A stretch of 64,000 nt of DNA from Mariniphaga sp041687215 (GCF_041687215.1 NZ_JAWLCI010000002.1:62001-126000); one strand, 5' to 3'; counted from the stretch's first letter, positions 25,298 to 34,430 are shown. A program made the numbers and translations. Notes: generated by a model from the letters alone, not told the origin.

Positions 25298-25864
25298 TCA
25301 TAGTATCGTATATAAATCTTCCTTCAACATGTCATTTAAAATAGTATAGAGCTTTTTACGTGCCCTGTGCAGCTTAACCTTGGTATTACTTTCGCTCAAT
25401 CCGGTAACTTTACTTATCTCTTCTACCGATTGATCTTCAAAATAATAAAGCACAACCAGTGTATATTCATCTTCAGGCAGTTTATCCAAAGCTGCTTTTA
25501 CATACTTTTCGCGGTTTTCAGCCGGAATGCCGTCAAGATTCATTTCCTCTGCTTCGTCGCTAATCTGAACCTCATCGGTAGAAGCAAAATATTGTTTTTT
25601 CTTCCGGGTTTCCGAAATACAGGTATTATACGTAATTCGGTACAACCACGTAGAAAATTTTGCTTTCCCCTGAAAAGTATGAAGCGATTTGTAAGCTTTA
25701 ATAAAACTTTCCTGGGCCATTTCTTCAGCATCTTCACGATTTTTAAGAACTTTTAGTGCAATGGAAAAAACGATATCCTGGTATCTTTCAACGATATACG
25801 AAAAGTAATTGGTTTGCCCGGCAATAACCTTTTCGATGTAATAATTATCGTCTTTATTTTCCAT
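25298..25864 (-). CDS. ECF-type RNA polymerase sigma factor
   Basis: The 188-residue protein has region 2 (FSYIVERYQDIVFSIALKVLKNREDAEEMAQESFIKAYKSL, FSTWLYRITYNTC) and region 4 (LPEDEYTLVVLYYFEDQSVEEISKVTGLSESNTKVKLHRARKKL). It lacks regions 1 and 3, as ECF factors do. A membrane protein that may be its anti-sigma factor follows. The signal is unknown. The first of its two-gene unit, it is divergent from a small membrane protein gene. Confidence 0.92.
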   Translation of the reverse strand: MENKDDNYYIEKVIAGQTNYFSYIVERYQDIVFSIALKVLKNREDAEEMAQESFIKAYKSLHTFQGKAKFSTWLYRITYNTCISETRKKKQYFASTDEVQISDEAEEMNLDGIPAENREKYVKAALDKLPEDEYTLVVLYYFEDQSVEEISKVTGLSESNTKVKLHRARKKLYTILNDMLKEDLYTIL

Positions 25865-25995
25865 CTGTACCTTTGACGAGATTATTTTGTTCTGGTTACA
25901 AATTTATTTAAAAGAATAACTAAAAAAAGTGTAACCAGAAGAAAAACCCGGCGTCAAAAGGTCAGAAAACAAAAAACAATTTAAAATTTAATATC

Positions 25996-26319
25996 ATGGA
26001 AGGAATTTTTGTACCAATCGGATTTTTTCTGGCAATTTTTGCCATACTGTATGTTTACTGGACTACACGGACTAAGGAACGGCTCGCTTTGATTGAAAAA
26101 GGAGCAGATGCCAGCATTTTTAAAACGGAACCATCAAAATATGCCTTGCTTAAATGGGGAATTTTCCTCATTGGTTTGTCTGTTGGTGTAATTACCGGTT
26201 TTGCTTTGGCCAATGTTGTAAACGAAGTAGTAGCCTTTTTTACTATGATTTTCTTCTTTGGTGGAGTTGGTTTAATTATTGCCTACTTTGTAACCAGCAA
26301 ATTAGCCAAAAAAGAATAA
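25996..26319 (+). CDS. small membrane protein, DUF6249-like
   Basis: The 107-residue protein has three hydrophobic segments: about 5-23, 53-73 and 80-100. Between the first two lies a charged stretch (TRTKERLALIEKGADASIF) that is typical of DUF6249 proteins, which are often found next to ECF sigma/anti-sigma pairs in Bacteroidota. A role in the same membrane-stress circuit as the divergent sigma gene is inference. A terminator follows. Confidence 0.7.
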   Translation: MEGIFVPIGFFLAIFAILYVYWTTRTKERLALIEKGADASIFKTEPSKYALLKWGIFLIGLSVGVITGFALANVVNEVVAFFTMIFFFGGVGLIIAYFVTSKLAKKE

Positions 26320-26339
26320 AATTTTTGCTAAAATAAGAA

Positions 26340-26368
26340 AACGGATTTGGTAAACCAGGTCCGTTTTT
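26340..26368. terminator. bidirectional terminator
   Basis: AACGGATTTGGT and ACCAGGTCCGTT pair over 10 of 12 positions plus G-U, with a two-base centre, and a run of seven T follows on the forward strand. It separates two convergent genes. Confidence 0.75.
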
Positions 26369-27643
26369 TTATTTACAATGAAAATCAATCACTTGCTGTA
26401 TGGCACGAGTACAAACCGGACAAAACTCTTTGGCATTGTTGCTTTTCATGCGGCAATCCATAACCGGACTGTAAATTCCCTTAGCTAAGTAACCACCGCC
26501 TTCGAAAACCCCAACTGTACCCGAAAATTTTGATTCACGTGGCGTTGGAACCGGAGTTGCCAAATCGAGCATCTGTTTCCACTTATTATCAAACTCTACC
26601 AGTGTGGTAAGATTGGGTTCCCAGGGTTCAATTTCAAGGTTATAAAAGTCTTCATAAGCCACCGAAGAATTGTAATATTCATCTCCTAAACCAGCAAACC
26701 CATGGCCAAACTCATGTACGAAAACTTCTTTTGTTAACTGATTATTTGATGTACAAACACTTAAAAAATTGTAAAAACCTCCGCCACCATACCTTTCACT
26801 GTTTACCAAAATATAAATATGATCGTACGGAACGCTGGCAGCAGCATCGTAAATCGACTTCATATCGCTGGTGGTGAGGTACCGATCGAGATCAAAAGTA
26901 TAAAAAGTAGCATTGAACATGGTATTTTTATAGATATTTTCGCCGGGAATATCAGTGCCAGAATCTACCGAAGGAGTTAACAATGCTGTTACATTAAACT
27001 TTTCCCTGTTCGATTTAAAAGGCTCTTCATCGAACAAATAACCGCTAACCCTTTTTGCATCATCCACAAACTTGTCCATTTCTTCGGCGGTATAACCTTC
27101 GGCCAGAATAACCAAATCTACTTTCTCTTCCGGTTTTCCATTCTTTTCAATTACAACAAAATCATACGGACACGGGTCTTCTTTCAAAATAAAATAATTT
27201 GCCGGATCAATTTCTGTTTCAAAAATTGATTTAAAATTTCCCTCCCATTGCCGCGCTTCAATGCTAAGCCGAACCTTATTATTGGGAAAAGGGAAAATGG
27301 CAGCCTGGTAAAATGTTCTGTCTGTTATTTTAGCTTCTGCTGTTGTTTGCCATTCCTGAAAAAGTGTACTAAAGCCTTTGGAATACAGCAGGTTTCCGGT
27401 TTCAAAATCATAAACCTGGAAACGGTACGAACCATAATTAAAAGTGTCGGTTAAATTTATCAGAGAACCTGCCCAATGCGGTTCCTGCTTTATTTGTTGT
27501 GGATACACTGTGACCTCCTTTGAATTTCCTCCAAGCAGAAAATCAAATCTCATTGATTTTTTCTGAAAATATTTTGAAAAGCTTTCCTGTCCGATGGTTA
27601 TCATAGGAAACAGAAAAAGAATAAACAGAAACTTCCTATTCAT
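26369..27643 (-). CDS. secreted M64-family (IgA-peptidase-like) zinc metallopeptidase
   Basis: The 424-residue protein starts at MNRKFLFILFLFPMITIG, a signal peptide. The N-terminal 150 residues form a beta-rich domain. The catalytic domain shows KVDLVILAEGYTAEEMDKF, typical of the M64 family, and the zinc site HEFGHGFAGLGDEYY (HExxH with a downstream Asp). Cysteines at the end (MDCRMK, FCPVCTR) recall the metal-binding tail of M64 proteins. Family members degrade host or environmental proteins outside the cell; specificity for IgA should not be assumed. The in-frame ATG at 27655 is less likely. Confidence 0.9.
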   Translation of the reverse strand: MNRKFLFILFLFPMITIGQESFSKYFQKKSMRFDFLLGGNSKEVTVYPQQIKQEPHWAGSLINLTDTFNYGSYRFQVYDFETGNLLYSKGFSTLFQEWQTTAEAKITDRTFYQAAIFPFPNNKVRLSIEARQWEGNFKSIFETEIDPANYFILKEDPCPYDFVVIEKNGKPEEKVDLVILAEGYTAEEMDKFVDDAKRVSGYLFDEEPFKSNREKFNVTALLTPSVDSGTDIPGENIYKNTMFNATFYTFDLDRYLTTSDMKSIYDAAASVPYDHIYILVNSERYGGGGFYNFLSVCTSNNQLTKEVFVHEFGHGFAGLGDEYYNSSVAYEDFYNLEIEPWEPNLTTLVEFDNKWKQMLDLATPVPTPRESKFSGTVGVFEGGGYLAKGIYSPVMDCRMKSNNAKEFCPVCTRAIQQVIDFHCK

Positions 27644-27659
27644 AATTATTTGCATTTGT

Positions 27660-27667
27660 TATTTTTG
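27660..27667 (+). promoter_or_regulatory. -7 box for the MscS-like gene
   Basis: TATTTTTG matches the TAnnTTTG pattern and lies 28 bases before the start codon at 27696. The box sits in a 52-base gap between two divergent starts and in the left arm of an 8-bp inverted repeat (27659-27666 with 27677-27684). Confidence 0.35.
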
Positions 27668-27695
27668 GCTAAAATTAAAAATAACGTTCAGAATA

Positions 27696-29054
27696 ATGAG
27701 AACTGTTTACAAATTTCTGCTTGATACCATTCGTTCTGTTGAACATTTAGAATTTTTCGCTAAGCCAGGAGCAGCCTTCGCTACTTTAATTCTTCTTTTT
27801 GTAATGGCCTGGCTTGGACATTTTTTAACCCGACAAATTATTATAAAAATTGTTAACCGGATTGCACTTCGCTCAAAAACATCATGGGACGATATGTTGG
27901 TAAACCGGAAAGTTTTCAGAAATCTGGCACATTTGATACCTGCATTTATACTGTACCACTCAGCCGATTTTTCCTATCCAATTATTCACCAGGAACTTAC
28001 TGAATTGAGCGAAGCTACATTAAGCATGCTTGCAAAAGATTACTATTTTTCGCTGGCAGGTTTTTTGACCAAAACTGCACAAATCTATTTTGTATTTATT
28101 TTCATTTTCGTCCTAAATTCACTGCTGAATGCCGGACTCGACATATACAACACTACGCCTTATGCCATGCACCGGCCCATAAAAGGATACTTACAACTTT
28201 TTAAAATTCTGATTTTTTCCTTGTCCGGTATTCTCATTATTTCAATTTTACTTGAACGCGACCCGACAGTTTTGCTAGCCGGATTAGGTGCAATGGGGGC
28301 TGTTTTACTTCTGATTTTTAAAGATTCCATTTTAGGATTTGTGGCATCCATTCAACTCTCAGGAAACAATATGGTAAAAATTGGCGACTGGGTTGAAATG
28401 CGCAGCAGGGGCGCCGATGGCACCGTAATTGACATTTCCTTAAATACAGTTAAAGTTCAAAACTGGGATCGCACTATATCTACCATTCCTACCTATTCCA
28501 TGGTTTCCGAATCGTTTATTAACTGGAAAGGGATGGAAGAATCAGGTGGACGTCGGATAAAACGAGCCATTAACATTGATATGAACTCGATTAAACTATG
28601 CGACAGCGCATTGATGAACCGGCTGGAAAAATTCCTTTTAATTCGTGATTATGTAAGGAAAAAAGAGGAGGAAATCAGGGAATATAACAAGGAAAGAAAT
28701 ATTTCTGATGAAGATATAATTAGTGGCAGGCGGCAAACAAACATTGGTGTTTTCAGAAAATATTTAGAGGTTTATTTGCGCCAACACCCTATGGTTAATA
28801 ACGATATGACTTTTCTGGTTCGCCACCTGCATCCTACTGAAAAAGGATTACCAGTTGAAATTTATGTATTTTGTAAAGACAAAGCCTGGGCACGCTATGA
28901 ATCTATTCAGGCAGATATTTTTGACCATATTCTTGCCGTCATTCCCGAGTTTGATTTACGGGTTTTTCAGGAACCATCCGGTGCAGACATCAAACAAGGT
29001 TTGGCAAATCTCTATAATCCAAATAGTTTCGAACAAAAGTCTGCACGGGACTAA
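27696..29054 (+). CDS. MscS-family channel, YbdG-like
   Basis: The 452-residue protein begins MRTVYKFLLDTIRSVEHL; the upstream part of the open frame (from 27594) runs into the divergent gene and is not coding. Membrane segments lie at about 23-43, 60-80, 105-130 and 155-200, followed by the MscS core LLAGLGAMGAVLLLIFKDSILGFVASIQL and the beta-domain MVKIGDWVEMRSRGADGTVIDI. The long C-terminal part (AINIDMNSIKLC onward) fits the YbdG/MscM subgroup. A terminator is not obvious; an Lrp regulator gene follows on the same strand 109 bases away with its own promoter. Confidence 0.88.
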   Translation: MRTVYKFLLDTIRSVEHLEFFAKPGAAFATLILLFVMAWLGHFLTRQIIIKIVNRIALRSKTSWDDMLVNRKVFRNLAHLIPAFILYHSADFSYPIIHQELTELSEATLSMLAKDYYFSLAGFLTKTAQIYFVFIFIFVLNSLLNAGLDIYNTTPYAMHRPIKGYLQLFKILIFSLSGILIISILLERDPTVLLAGLGAMGAVLLLIFKDSILGFVASIQLSGNNMVKIGDWVEMRSRGADGTVIDISLNTVKVQNWDRTISTIPTYSMVSESFINWKGMEESGGRRIKRAINIDMNSIKLCDSALMNRLEKFLLIRDYVRKKEEEIREYNKERNISDEDIISGRRQTNIGVFRKYLEVYLRQHPMVNNDMTFLVRHLHPTEKGLPVEIYVFCKDKAWARYESIQADIFDHILAVIPEFDLRVFQEPSGADIKQGLANLYNPNSFEQKSARD

Positions 29055-29099
29055 TTTTCCAACGAGATTTTAAATGTAATGTTATAAAGCATTCCTGAT

Positions 29100-29127
29100 T
29101 TGCAATTATAAATTTTTCATACTTTTG
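29100..29127 (+). promoter_or_regulatory. promoter of the first Lrp-family gene
   Basis: A TTG at 29100-29102 and TACTTTTG at 29120-29127 are 17 bases apart, a full Bacteroidota promoter. The start codon at 29164 is about 30 bases beyond the expected start site. Confidence 0.5.
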
Positions 29128-29163
29128 TTTTATAATTTGAAACTCAAATGGAAAATTAGAAGC

Positions 29164-29646
29164 ATGGATAAAGCAGATTACCTCGAGCAAGCAGCCGACA
29201 TTGACCAACTGGATGAAAAAATCCTGAAATTGATAACTAAAAATGCACGTATTCCATTTTTAGAAGTAGCCAGGGAATGTGGCGTATCCGGAGCGGCCAT
29301 ACACCAGCGTGTTCAGCGGCTTTTGAATATTGGAGTGATTACCGGAAGTGAATTCATTGTGAATCCTCAAAAACTGGGATATAACACCTGTGCATACATG
29401 GGAATTTATCTTGAAAAAGCAAAATACCACCGCCAGGTTGTAGCTGCAATGCGCGATATTCCTGAAATTGTAGAATGTCATTACACCACAGGTCAGTATG
29501 CCATTTTTATTAAAATTCAGACAAAAACCAACAAACACCTGAAGAAAATAATAGATGATAAACTTCAGGAAATTGAAGGCATTGCGCGCACCGAAACCTT
29601 TATGTCTCTTGAGATGGACTTTAAACGGCAAGTGCCGATTCAATAA
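29164..29646 (+). CDS. Lrp/AsnC-family transcription regulator
   Basis: The 160-residue protein has an N-terminal winged helix-turn-helix (DEKILKLITKNARIPFLEVARECGVSGAAIHQRVQRL) and a C-terminal RAM ligand-binding domain (IPEIVECHYTTGQYAIFIKI). I chose the ATG at 29164 because the longer frame from 29125 starts inside the promoter. It is convergent with the ammonium transporter and closely similar to a second regulator at 31262-31729: the block IPEIVECHYTTGQYAIF is identical. The ligand is unknown; amino acids are common ligands of the family. Confidence 0.92.
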   Translation: MDKADYLEQAADIDQLDEKILKLITKNARIPFLEVARECGVSGAAIHQRVQRLLNIGVITGSEFIVNPQKLGYNTCAYMGIYLEKAKYHRQVVAAMRDIPEIVECHYTTGQYAIFIKIQTKTNKHLKKIIDDKLQEIEGIARTETFMSLEMDFKRQVPIQ

Positions 29647-29649
29647 ATA

Positions 29650-29674
29650 AAAGCCGGTTTTTGCCGGCTTTTTT
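29650..29674. terminator. terminator between regulator and transporter
   Basis: AAAGCCGG pairs with CCGGCTTT around a six-base loop and six T follow on the forward strand. It lies between convergent genes and can act on both. Confidence 0.75.
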
Positions 29675-29684
29675 GTGCGCATTA

Positions 29685-31010
29685 TTATTCCCTGTAAACA
29701 AAGTCATACGATTCATCGTGCTGGCTAATATCTAAACCAACTTTTTCACCATGGGGAGAAATCCGCATGGGAATAATCAAATCGGTAATTTTATACATTA
29801 GCAATGAACCCCCAAAAGTAAAAATGCTAACGATTACCAGCGCAAGTAAATGGTATAGAAAAGTTGTTATTTCTCCGTGAATAAGTCCAACATCATTGGC
29901 AAAGATGGCCGTAGCCAACATTCCCGTAATTCCACCCATACCGTGCGCCGGAAATACGTCCAGCGTATCGTCAAGCATTGATTTTGTTCTTAATGCAATA
30001 GCATAATTACTGATTATTGCAGCAATTACGCCAATAAAAATACTAGATCCGACATCTACAAAACCGGCAGCAGGCGTTATGGCAACCAAACCAACCACCA
30101 AACCAATGGAAGCACCAACAGCCGAAGGTTTAATTCCTTTTGCGGCATCGAAAAAAATCCAGGTTAGCATTGCCGCGGCAGAAGCAGTATTGGTATTTAC
30201 CAGGGCACGGGCAGCAACCGAATCGGCAGCAAGGGCTGAACCTGCATTAAAACCAAACCAGCCAAACCAAAGCATCCCTGCCCCAAGAAGTATGTAAGGT
30301 ATATTGGCAGGTTTGAATTTTTTCATTGCATCTTTCCGTCGTCCAAGAAAAATGGCCCCTGCCAAAGCAGCAAATCCGGCCGACATGTGTACCACGGTTC
30401 CACCGGCAAAATCGAGCACGCCCCAGTTTCTTAAAAAACCGTTCGGATGCCAGGTCCAGTGAGCCAGCGGCGAATAAATAAAAATCACAAATAAACAGAT
30501 AAATAGCATATATGCCCTGAAACGCACTCTTCCGGCAAAAGAACCGGTAATAAGTGCAGGGGTAATTATTGCGAACTTTAACTGGAACATGGCAAATACC
30601 GCTAACGGGAAAGTAGGTGAAAAATCAGGATGAGTTCCGCCACCCACTCCTTTAAACATGAAAAAAGTAAACGGATTTCCAAAAATACCATATCCCTCTC
30701 CTCCTATACTATCGCCAAAAGCGATACTAAAACCGATTACCACCCACAACACGCTAACTATACCCATGGCAATAAAACTCTGCAGCATGGTGGAAATAAT
30801 GTGACGGGGTTGAATCATTCCACCATAAAAGAAAGCGAGACCGGGTGTCATTAATAAAACCAGTGCAGTTGCAGTGAGCATCCAGGCTGTATCTCCGGCA
30901 ACAAGGCCAGAGTAATCCTGTTCAGTTGATCCTGCAGGAAGAATCACTCCCACTAAGCCTGCAACAATTAGTAATCCTAAAATGAACCACCATTTTTTTG
31001 TACTTTTCAT
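29685..31010 (-). CDS. amt: ammonium transporter
   Basis: The 441-residue Amt/MEP/Rh channel moves ammonium across the inner membrane. It has eleven predicted membrane helices, the family signature around FAGGTVVHMSAGFAAL (pore His) and the second pore His in PAHGMGGITGMLATAIF. The N-terminus MKSTKKWWFILGLLIVAG may be a cleaved signal, as in other Amt proteins. No glnK (PII) gene is adjacent, which is unusual, since glnK often follows amtB. Two Lrp-type regulators flank it and a palindrome lies at its promoter. Confidence 0.95.
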   Translation of the reverse strand: MKSTKKWWFILGLLIVAGLVGVILPAGSTEQDYSGLVAGDTAWMLTATALVLLMTPGLAFFYGGMIQPRHIISTMLQSFIAMGIVSVLWVVIGFSIAFGDSIGGEGYGIFGNPFTFFMFKGVGGGTHPDFSPTFPLAVFAMFQLKFAIITPALITGSFAGRVRFRAYMLFICLFVIFIYSPLAHWTWHPNGFLRNWGVLDFAGGTVVHMSAGFAALAGAIFLGRRKDAMKKFKPANIPYILLGAGMLWFGWFGFNAGSALAADSVAARALVNTNTASAAAMLTWIFFDAAKGIKPSAVGASIGLVVGLVAITPAAGFVDVGSSIFIGVIAAIISNYAIALRTKSMLDDTLDVFPAHGMGGITGMLATAIFANDVGLIHGEITTFLYHLLALVIVSIFTFGGSLLMYKITDLIIPMRISPHGEKVGLDISQHDESYDFVYRE

Positions 31011-31059
31011 AACTTTGCCTTTTAGTCTAAAATTTGTCTTATTGATACTATTCAGGTTG

Positions 31060-31067
31060 CAAATATA
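31060..31067 (-). promoter_or_regulatory. -7 box of the ammonium transporter gene
   Basis: TATATTTG on the reverse strand matches the consensus box. No TTG lies at the usual distance upstream; a palindrome occupies the spacer instead, which suggests regulated initiation. The leader is about 43 bases. Confidence 0.45.
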
Positions 31068-31078
31068 TCAATTTGATA
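31066..31078. promoter_or_regulatory. palindrome at the amt promoter, candidate Lrp operator
   Basis: TATCAATTTGATA is a perfect palindrome around one central base. It touches the -7 box of the amt promoter and lies in the promoter spacer. A second dyad (TTTTAATAT/ATATTAAAA, about 31090-31115) lies further upstream. The adjacent genes encode two Lrp-type regulators, whose family binds short AT-rich inverted repeats, so an operator is plausible but unproven. Confidence 0.35.
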
Positions 31079-31234
31079 CTTATTTGTAATTTTAATATCA
31101 AAAAAATATTAAAATATAAAATTTATTAACATTTGGATAAACAAAATTATGTGATTAAAAAAACAGGAAAACAAAAATCAGGAAATTAAAACCAGTACTC
31201 ATTTGAATAACTCCGTTTTTAATATGTTTTTTTC

Positions 31235-31242
31235 TATTTTTG
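31235..31242 (+). promoter_or_regulatory. -7 box of the second Lrp-family gene
   Basis: TATTTTTG matches the -7 pattern 19 bases before the start codon at 31262; this gives a very short leader. No TTG lies at the normal spacing. Confidence 0.35.
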
Positions 31243-31261
31243 ATTGAAAATTTAGTGCACG

Positions 31262-31729
31262 ATGACCTTAAAAAGCAGCTTAGACGATATTGATTTGAAA
31301 ATTCTGGATATAATTACCCAAAACGCACGCATTCCGTTTAAAGATGTAGCAAAAGAGGTAGGTATCTCCCGGGCAGCAGTTCACCAAAGAGTGAACAGAA
31401 TGATTGACCTTGAAGTAATTATTGGTTCGGGGTACCATATTAACCCAAATAAAGTTGAATTCAAAACGTGTAGTTATATTGGTGTTTTTTTGGAAAAAGG
31501 GGGACTTTTTTCTGAAGTAGTTGAAAAGCTGAAACTAATTCCTGAAATTGTTGAATGCCATTACACCACAGGGCAGTATGCCATTTTTGTAAAAGTTTAT
31601 GCCAAAGACAACGAGCACCTGAAAAAGATTCTAAGCAACCAGGTTCAAAAAATTCAAGGAATTGCCAGCACTGAAACGTTTATTTCGCTTGAACAAACTT
31701 TCAAACGAACCATCCCTGTAAACAGCTAA
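31262..31729 (+). CDS. Lrp/AsnC-family transcription regulator, paralogue of 29164-29646
   Basis: The 155-residue protein has the same layout as its paralogue: winged helix-turn-helix (DLKILDIITQNARIPFKDVAKEVGISRAAVHQRVNRM) and RAM domain (IPEIVECHYTTGQYAIFVKV). It is divergent from the ammonium transporter gene and its start is about 250 bases from the transporter start, so both could be controlled by shared sites in between. The end overlaps the stop of the RlmB gene by four bases on the opposite strand. Confidence 0.92.
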   Translation: MTLKSSLDDIDLKILDIITQNARIPFKDVAKEVGISRAAVHQRVNRMIDLEVIIGSGYHINPNKVEFKTCSYIGVFLEKGGLFSEVVEKLKLIPEIVECHYTTGQYAIFVKVYAKDNEHLKKILSNQVQKIQGIASTETFISLEQTFKRTIPVNS

Positions 31730-32460
31730 TTCCGTTGCCTGATGGCTTCGTAAATCATTAGTCCGGCTGCAACCGAAACATTTAAAGACTCAATCTTTCC
31801 AAACAACGGAATTTTAACCTGTTCATCCGTTAACTGAAGAATGGATGAAGAAATACCTGCATCCTCCGAACCCATTATGATTGCAAGAGGAGAATTCATT
31901 TCAGATTCAGTAAAAATTTTAGTTGCTTTTTCAGTGGCAGCAATAATTCTTATCCCGGAATTTTTCAGGAAATGGATTGCAGTTTGCAAACTTTTTACTT
32001 TGCAAACCGGAACAGCGTGCAAAGCCCCTGCCGATGTTTTTATTGCGTCGGCCCCAATTCGTACCATTCCTTTTTCAGGAATTACCACGGCATGAACTCC
32101 GGCACATTCTGCGGTTCGCACAATTGCTCCAAAATTTCTGACATCGGTTACCTGGTCGAGAATTAGGATTAATGGATCAACTCCTGCTTCGAATAGTCCG
32201 GGAATTAGAGTTTCCAGATCGAAATACTCAACAGCAGAAATATAGGCTACAATTCCCTGATGATTTTTTCTGGTTACCCGGTTAATTTTTTCGATCGGTA
32301 CAAACTGAAACGGAATATTATTTTCTTTCAATAACAGAAACAGTTCTGCGAACAAATCATTATCAAGTCCTTTTTTAATCAGAACCCTCTCTATATTTCG
32401 CCCGTTTTTGATGGCTTCAATAACGGCCCTGGTTCCAAAAATATAATCTTCTCTATTCAT
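31726..32460 (-). CDS. rlmB: 23S rRNA 2'-O-methyltransferase (RlmB/TrmH SPOUT family)
   Basis: The 244-residue SPOUT methyltransferase starts at MNREDYIFGTRAVIEAIKNG, the usual RlmB N-terminus (ribosomal L30e-like substrate-binding domain). The knotted catalytic domain shows VTDVRNFGAIVRTAECAG, IIMGSEDAGIS and the last motif IPLFGKIESLNVSVAAGLMIYEA. RlmB methylates a guanosine of 23S rRNA. The start overlaps the end of the ABC-F gene by 8 bases, which suggests translational coupling. Confidence 0.92.
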   Translation of the reverse strand: MNREDYIFGTRAVIEAIKNGRNIERVLIKKGLDNDLFAELFLLLKENNIPFQFVPIEKINRVTRKNHQGIVAYISAVEYFDLETLIPGLFEAGVDPLILILDQVTDVRNFGAIVRTAECAGVHAVVIPEKGMVRIGADAIKTSAGALHAVPVCKVKSLQTAIHFLKNSGIRIIAATEKATKIFTESEMNSPLAIIMGSEDAGISSSILQLTDEQVKIPLFGKIESLNVSVAAGLMIYEAIRQRN

Positions 32461-34411
32461 TTGCAGCTTTTTTTTCTTTCCAGGTTTCCAGTTCTTCGTG
32501 CATTTTTTCCCATTGTTCCATGGTTTGGGCCAATTCAATTTTTAACGTGTCGTACCGATTGTAAATTCCTTCATCTTCCAGATTTTCCGGATTCGCTAAA
32601 AGTTCATCCATTTCCGATATTTCATTTTCCAAAGACTCAATCGTTTCTTCTATTTCAATCACTGTTTTTCCCAGCTTTGAAACATTCCGGTTTATTTCCT
32701 TTCGTTCCTCAAAACTAATTCCCCGGTTTTTGGTTTCAATTTTTGCCTTATTATTTTTTTGTGTGTTGCCATTTACCGAAGGTATTTCCAGCTCTTTCAA
32801 CGATTCCATCCTCTTTTTCTGAAGAAAATTGTATATACCTCCCAGATGTTGTTTTATTTTTTTGTTCCGGAATTCATAAACACAATCCACCATTCCGTCC
32901 AAAAATTCGCGGTCGTGCGAAACTACAATAACAGTTCCGGAAAAGAGAGCAAGTGCCTCTTTCAGAATTTCTTTCGATTGCATATCGAGGTGATTGGTCG
33001 GCTCATCGAGTACCAGCAGATTTACCGGCTCCAGCATTAAGCGAATCATAGCAAGCCTCGACTTTTCACCTCCGCTTAATACTTTTACCTTTTTGTCCAC
33101 AACATCGCCCGAAAACAAAAAAGCACCCAGAATGTCCCTGATTTTTGTTCTTACTTCGCCCACCGCAATTTCATCAATGGTATCAAAAACAGTTAATTCA
33201 CCATTAAGTAACTGCGCCTGATTTTGCGCAAAGTATCCTATTTTAACATTGTGCCCAATGTTTAATGATCCTGAAAAATCAATTTGTTGAAGAATAATCC
33301 TGACCAAAGTGGTTTTACCTTCTCCGTTTCGACCAACAAAAGCCACTTTTTCCCCGTGTTCTATTTTCAGATCGATATCGTTCAAAACCAAAAGCTTATC
33401 GTATATTTTTGTAATATTTTTAGCCTCCACCACCACTCTGCCAGATCGCGGAGCTGGTGGAAATTTCAATTTCAGGCTGGCATTATCCTGCTCTTCAATT
33501 TCAATCCTGTCAAGTTTATCCAACTGTTTTATACGAGACTGAACCTGAACTGCTTTAGTGGCTTTGTACCTGAATCGTTCGATAAACTTTTCAGTGTCTT
33601 CAATCATTTTCTGCTGGTTGCGATATGATGCCATACGGATTTCGCGCTGCTCTTTTTTCCATTTCACAAAGGCAGAATAATTCATATTCTGATCTGTAAT
33701 TTTCCCGAGCGAAATTTCAAGTGTCCGGTTACAAACAGCATCAAGAAAAGCTTTATCATGAGAAACAAGCACAATTGAGCCTTTATAATTTTTCAGGAAA
33801 TTTTCAAGCCATTGAATCGACTCAATGTCAAGATGATTGGTAGGTTCGTCGAGCAAAATAATATCTGGTTTTTTCAACAACACCTTGGCCAGTTCAACGC
33901 GCATACGCCAGCCACCGCTAAATTCTGAAGTGGGACGGGAAAAATCTTTCCGCTCAAAACCAAGGCCCAAAAGCGTTTGTTCTATTTCAGCCTGGTAGGA
34001 GTCACCTCCCAAAATTGAATACCTTTCATTTAAATCAGAAATCAGGTTTAGTTTATTGAGATATTCCTCAGAATGAAAATCGGCAGATGCCGAAATTTCA
34101 ACATTAAGATTTGCAATTCTTTTTTCCAGGGAAAGTAATTCATCAAAAGCAAGCATGGTTTCGTCCAACAATGTGTTCTTGTCTTCCAGTTTCATTTCCT
34201 GTGGAAGATAACCAATTGTGGTGCCTTTGGGAATATTCACCTCCCCTTCTGAAGGTTGTAACATTCCTGAAATTAATTTCAACAGAGTTGTTTTTCCTGC
34301 ACCGTTTTTCCCAATTAATCCAATCCGGTCATCCGGACGAACCAAAAAACTGGTTTCCTTTAGTAAATCAAAACCTCCAAAGCTAACTTGTATCTTGTCT
34401 AACGAAATCAT
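32453..34411 (-). CDS. ABC-F family ATPase
   Basis: The 652-residue protein has two ABC domains without membrane segments: Walker A GKNGAGKTTL and GRNGEGKTTL, signatures LSGGE-type (EFSGGWRMRVELAKVLL and LSGGEKSRLAMIRL), and Walker B with ILLDEPTNHLD and LVLDEPTNHLD. The linker between them carries the P-site tRNA-interaction motif region. The C-terminal 130 residues form a charged coiled coil, as in Uup or the Bacteroidota ABC-F proteins. ABC-F proteins act on the ribosome; some give antibiotic resistance, most have housekeeping roles. A ribosome-binding-like AAAGGAA precedes the start, and a TATCTTTG box lies at 34438-34431. Confidence 0.92.
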   Translation of the reverse strand: MISLDKIQVSFGGFDLLKETSFLVRPDDRIGLIGKNGAGKTTLLKLISGMLQPSEGEVNIPKGTTIGYLPQEMKLEDKNTLLDETMLAFDELLSLEKRIANLNVEISASADFHSEEYLNKLNLISDLNERYSILGGDSYQAEIEQTLLGLGFERKDFSRPTSEFSGGWRMRVELAKVLLKKPDIILLDEPTNHLDIESIQWLENFLKNYKGSIVLVSHDKAFLDAVCNRTLEISLGKITDQNMNYSAFVKWKKEQREIRMASYRNQQKMIEDTEKFIERFRYKATKAVQVQSRIKQLDKLDRIEIEEQDNASLKLKFPPAPRSGRVVVEAKNITKIYDKLLVLNDIDLKIEHGEKVAFVGRNGEGKTTLVRIILQQIDFSGSLNIGHNVKIGYFAQNQAQLLNGELTVFDTIDEIAVGEVRTKIRDILGAFLFSGDVVDKKVKVLSGGEKSRLAMIRLMLEPVNLLVLDEPTNHLDMQSKEILKEALALFSGTVIVVSHDREFLDGMVDCVYEFRNKKIKQHLGGIYNFLQKKRMESLKELEIPSVNGNTQKNNKAKIETKNRGISFEERKEINRNVSKLGKTVIEIEETIESLENEISEMDELLANPENLEDEGIYNRYDTLKIELAQTMEQWEKMHEELETWKEKKAANE

Positions 34412-34430
34412 TTCCTTTTTACAACGTGGC

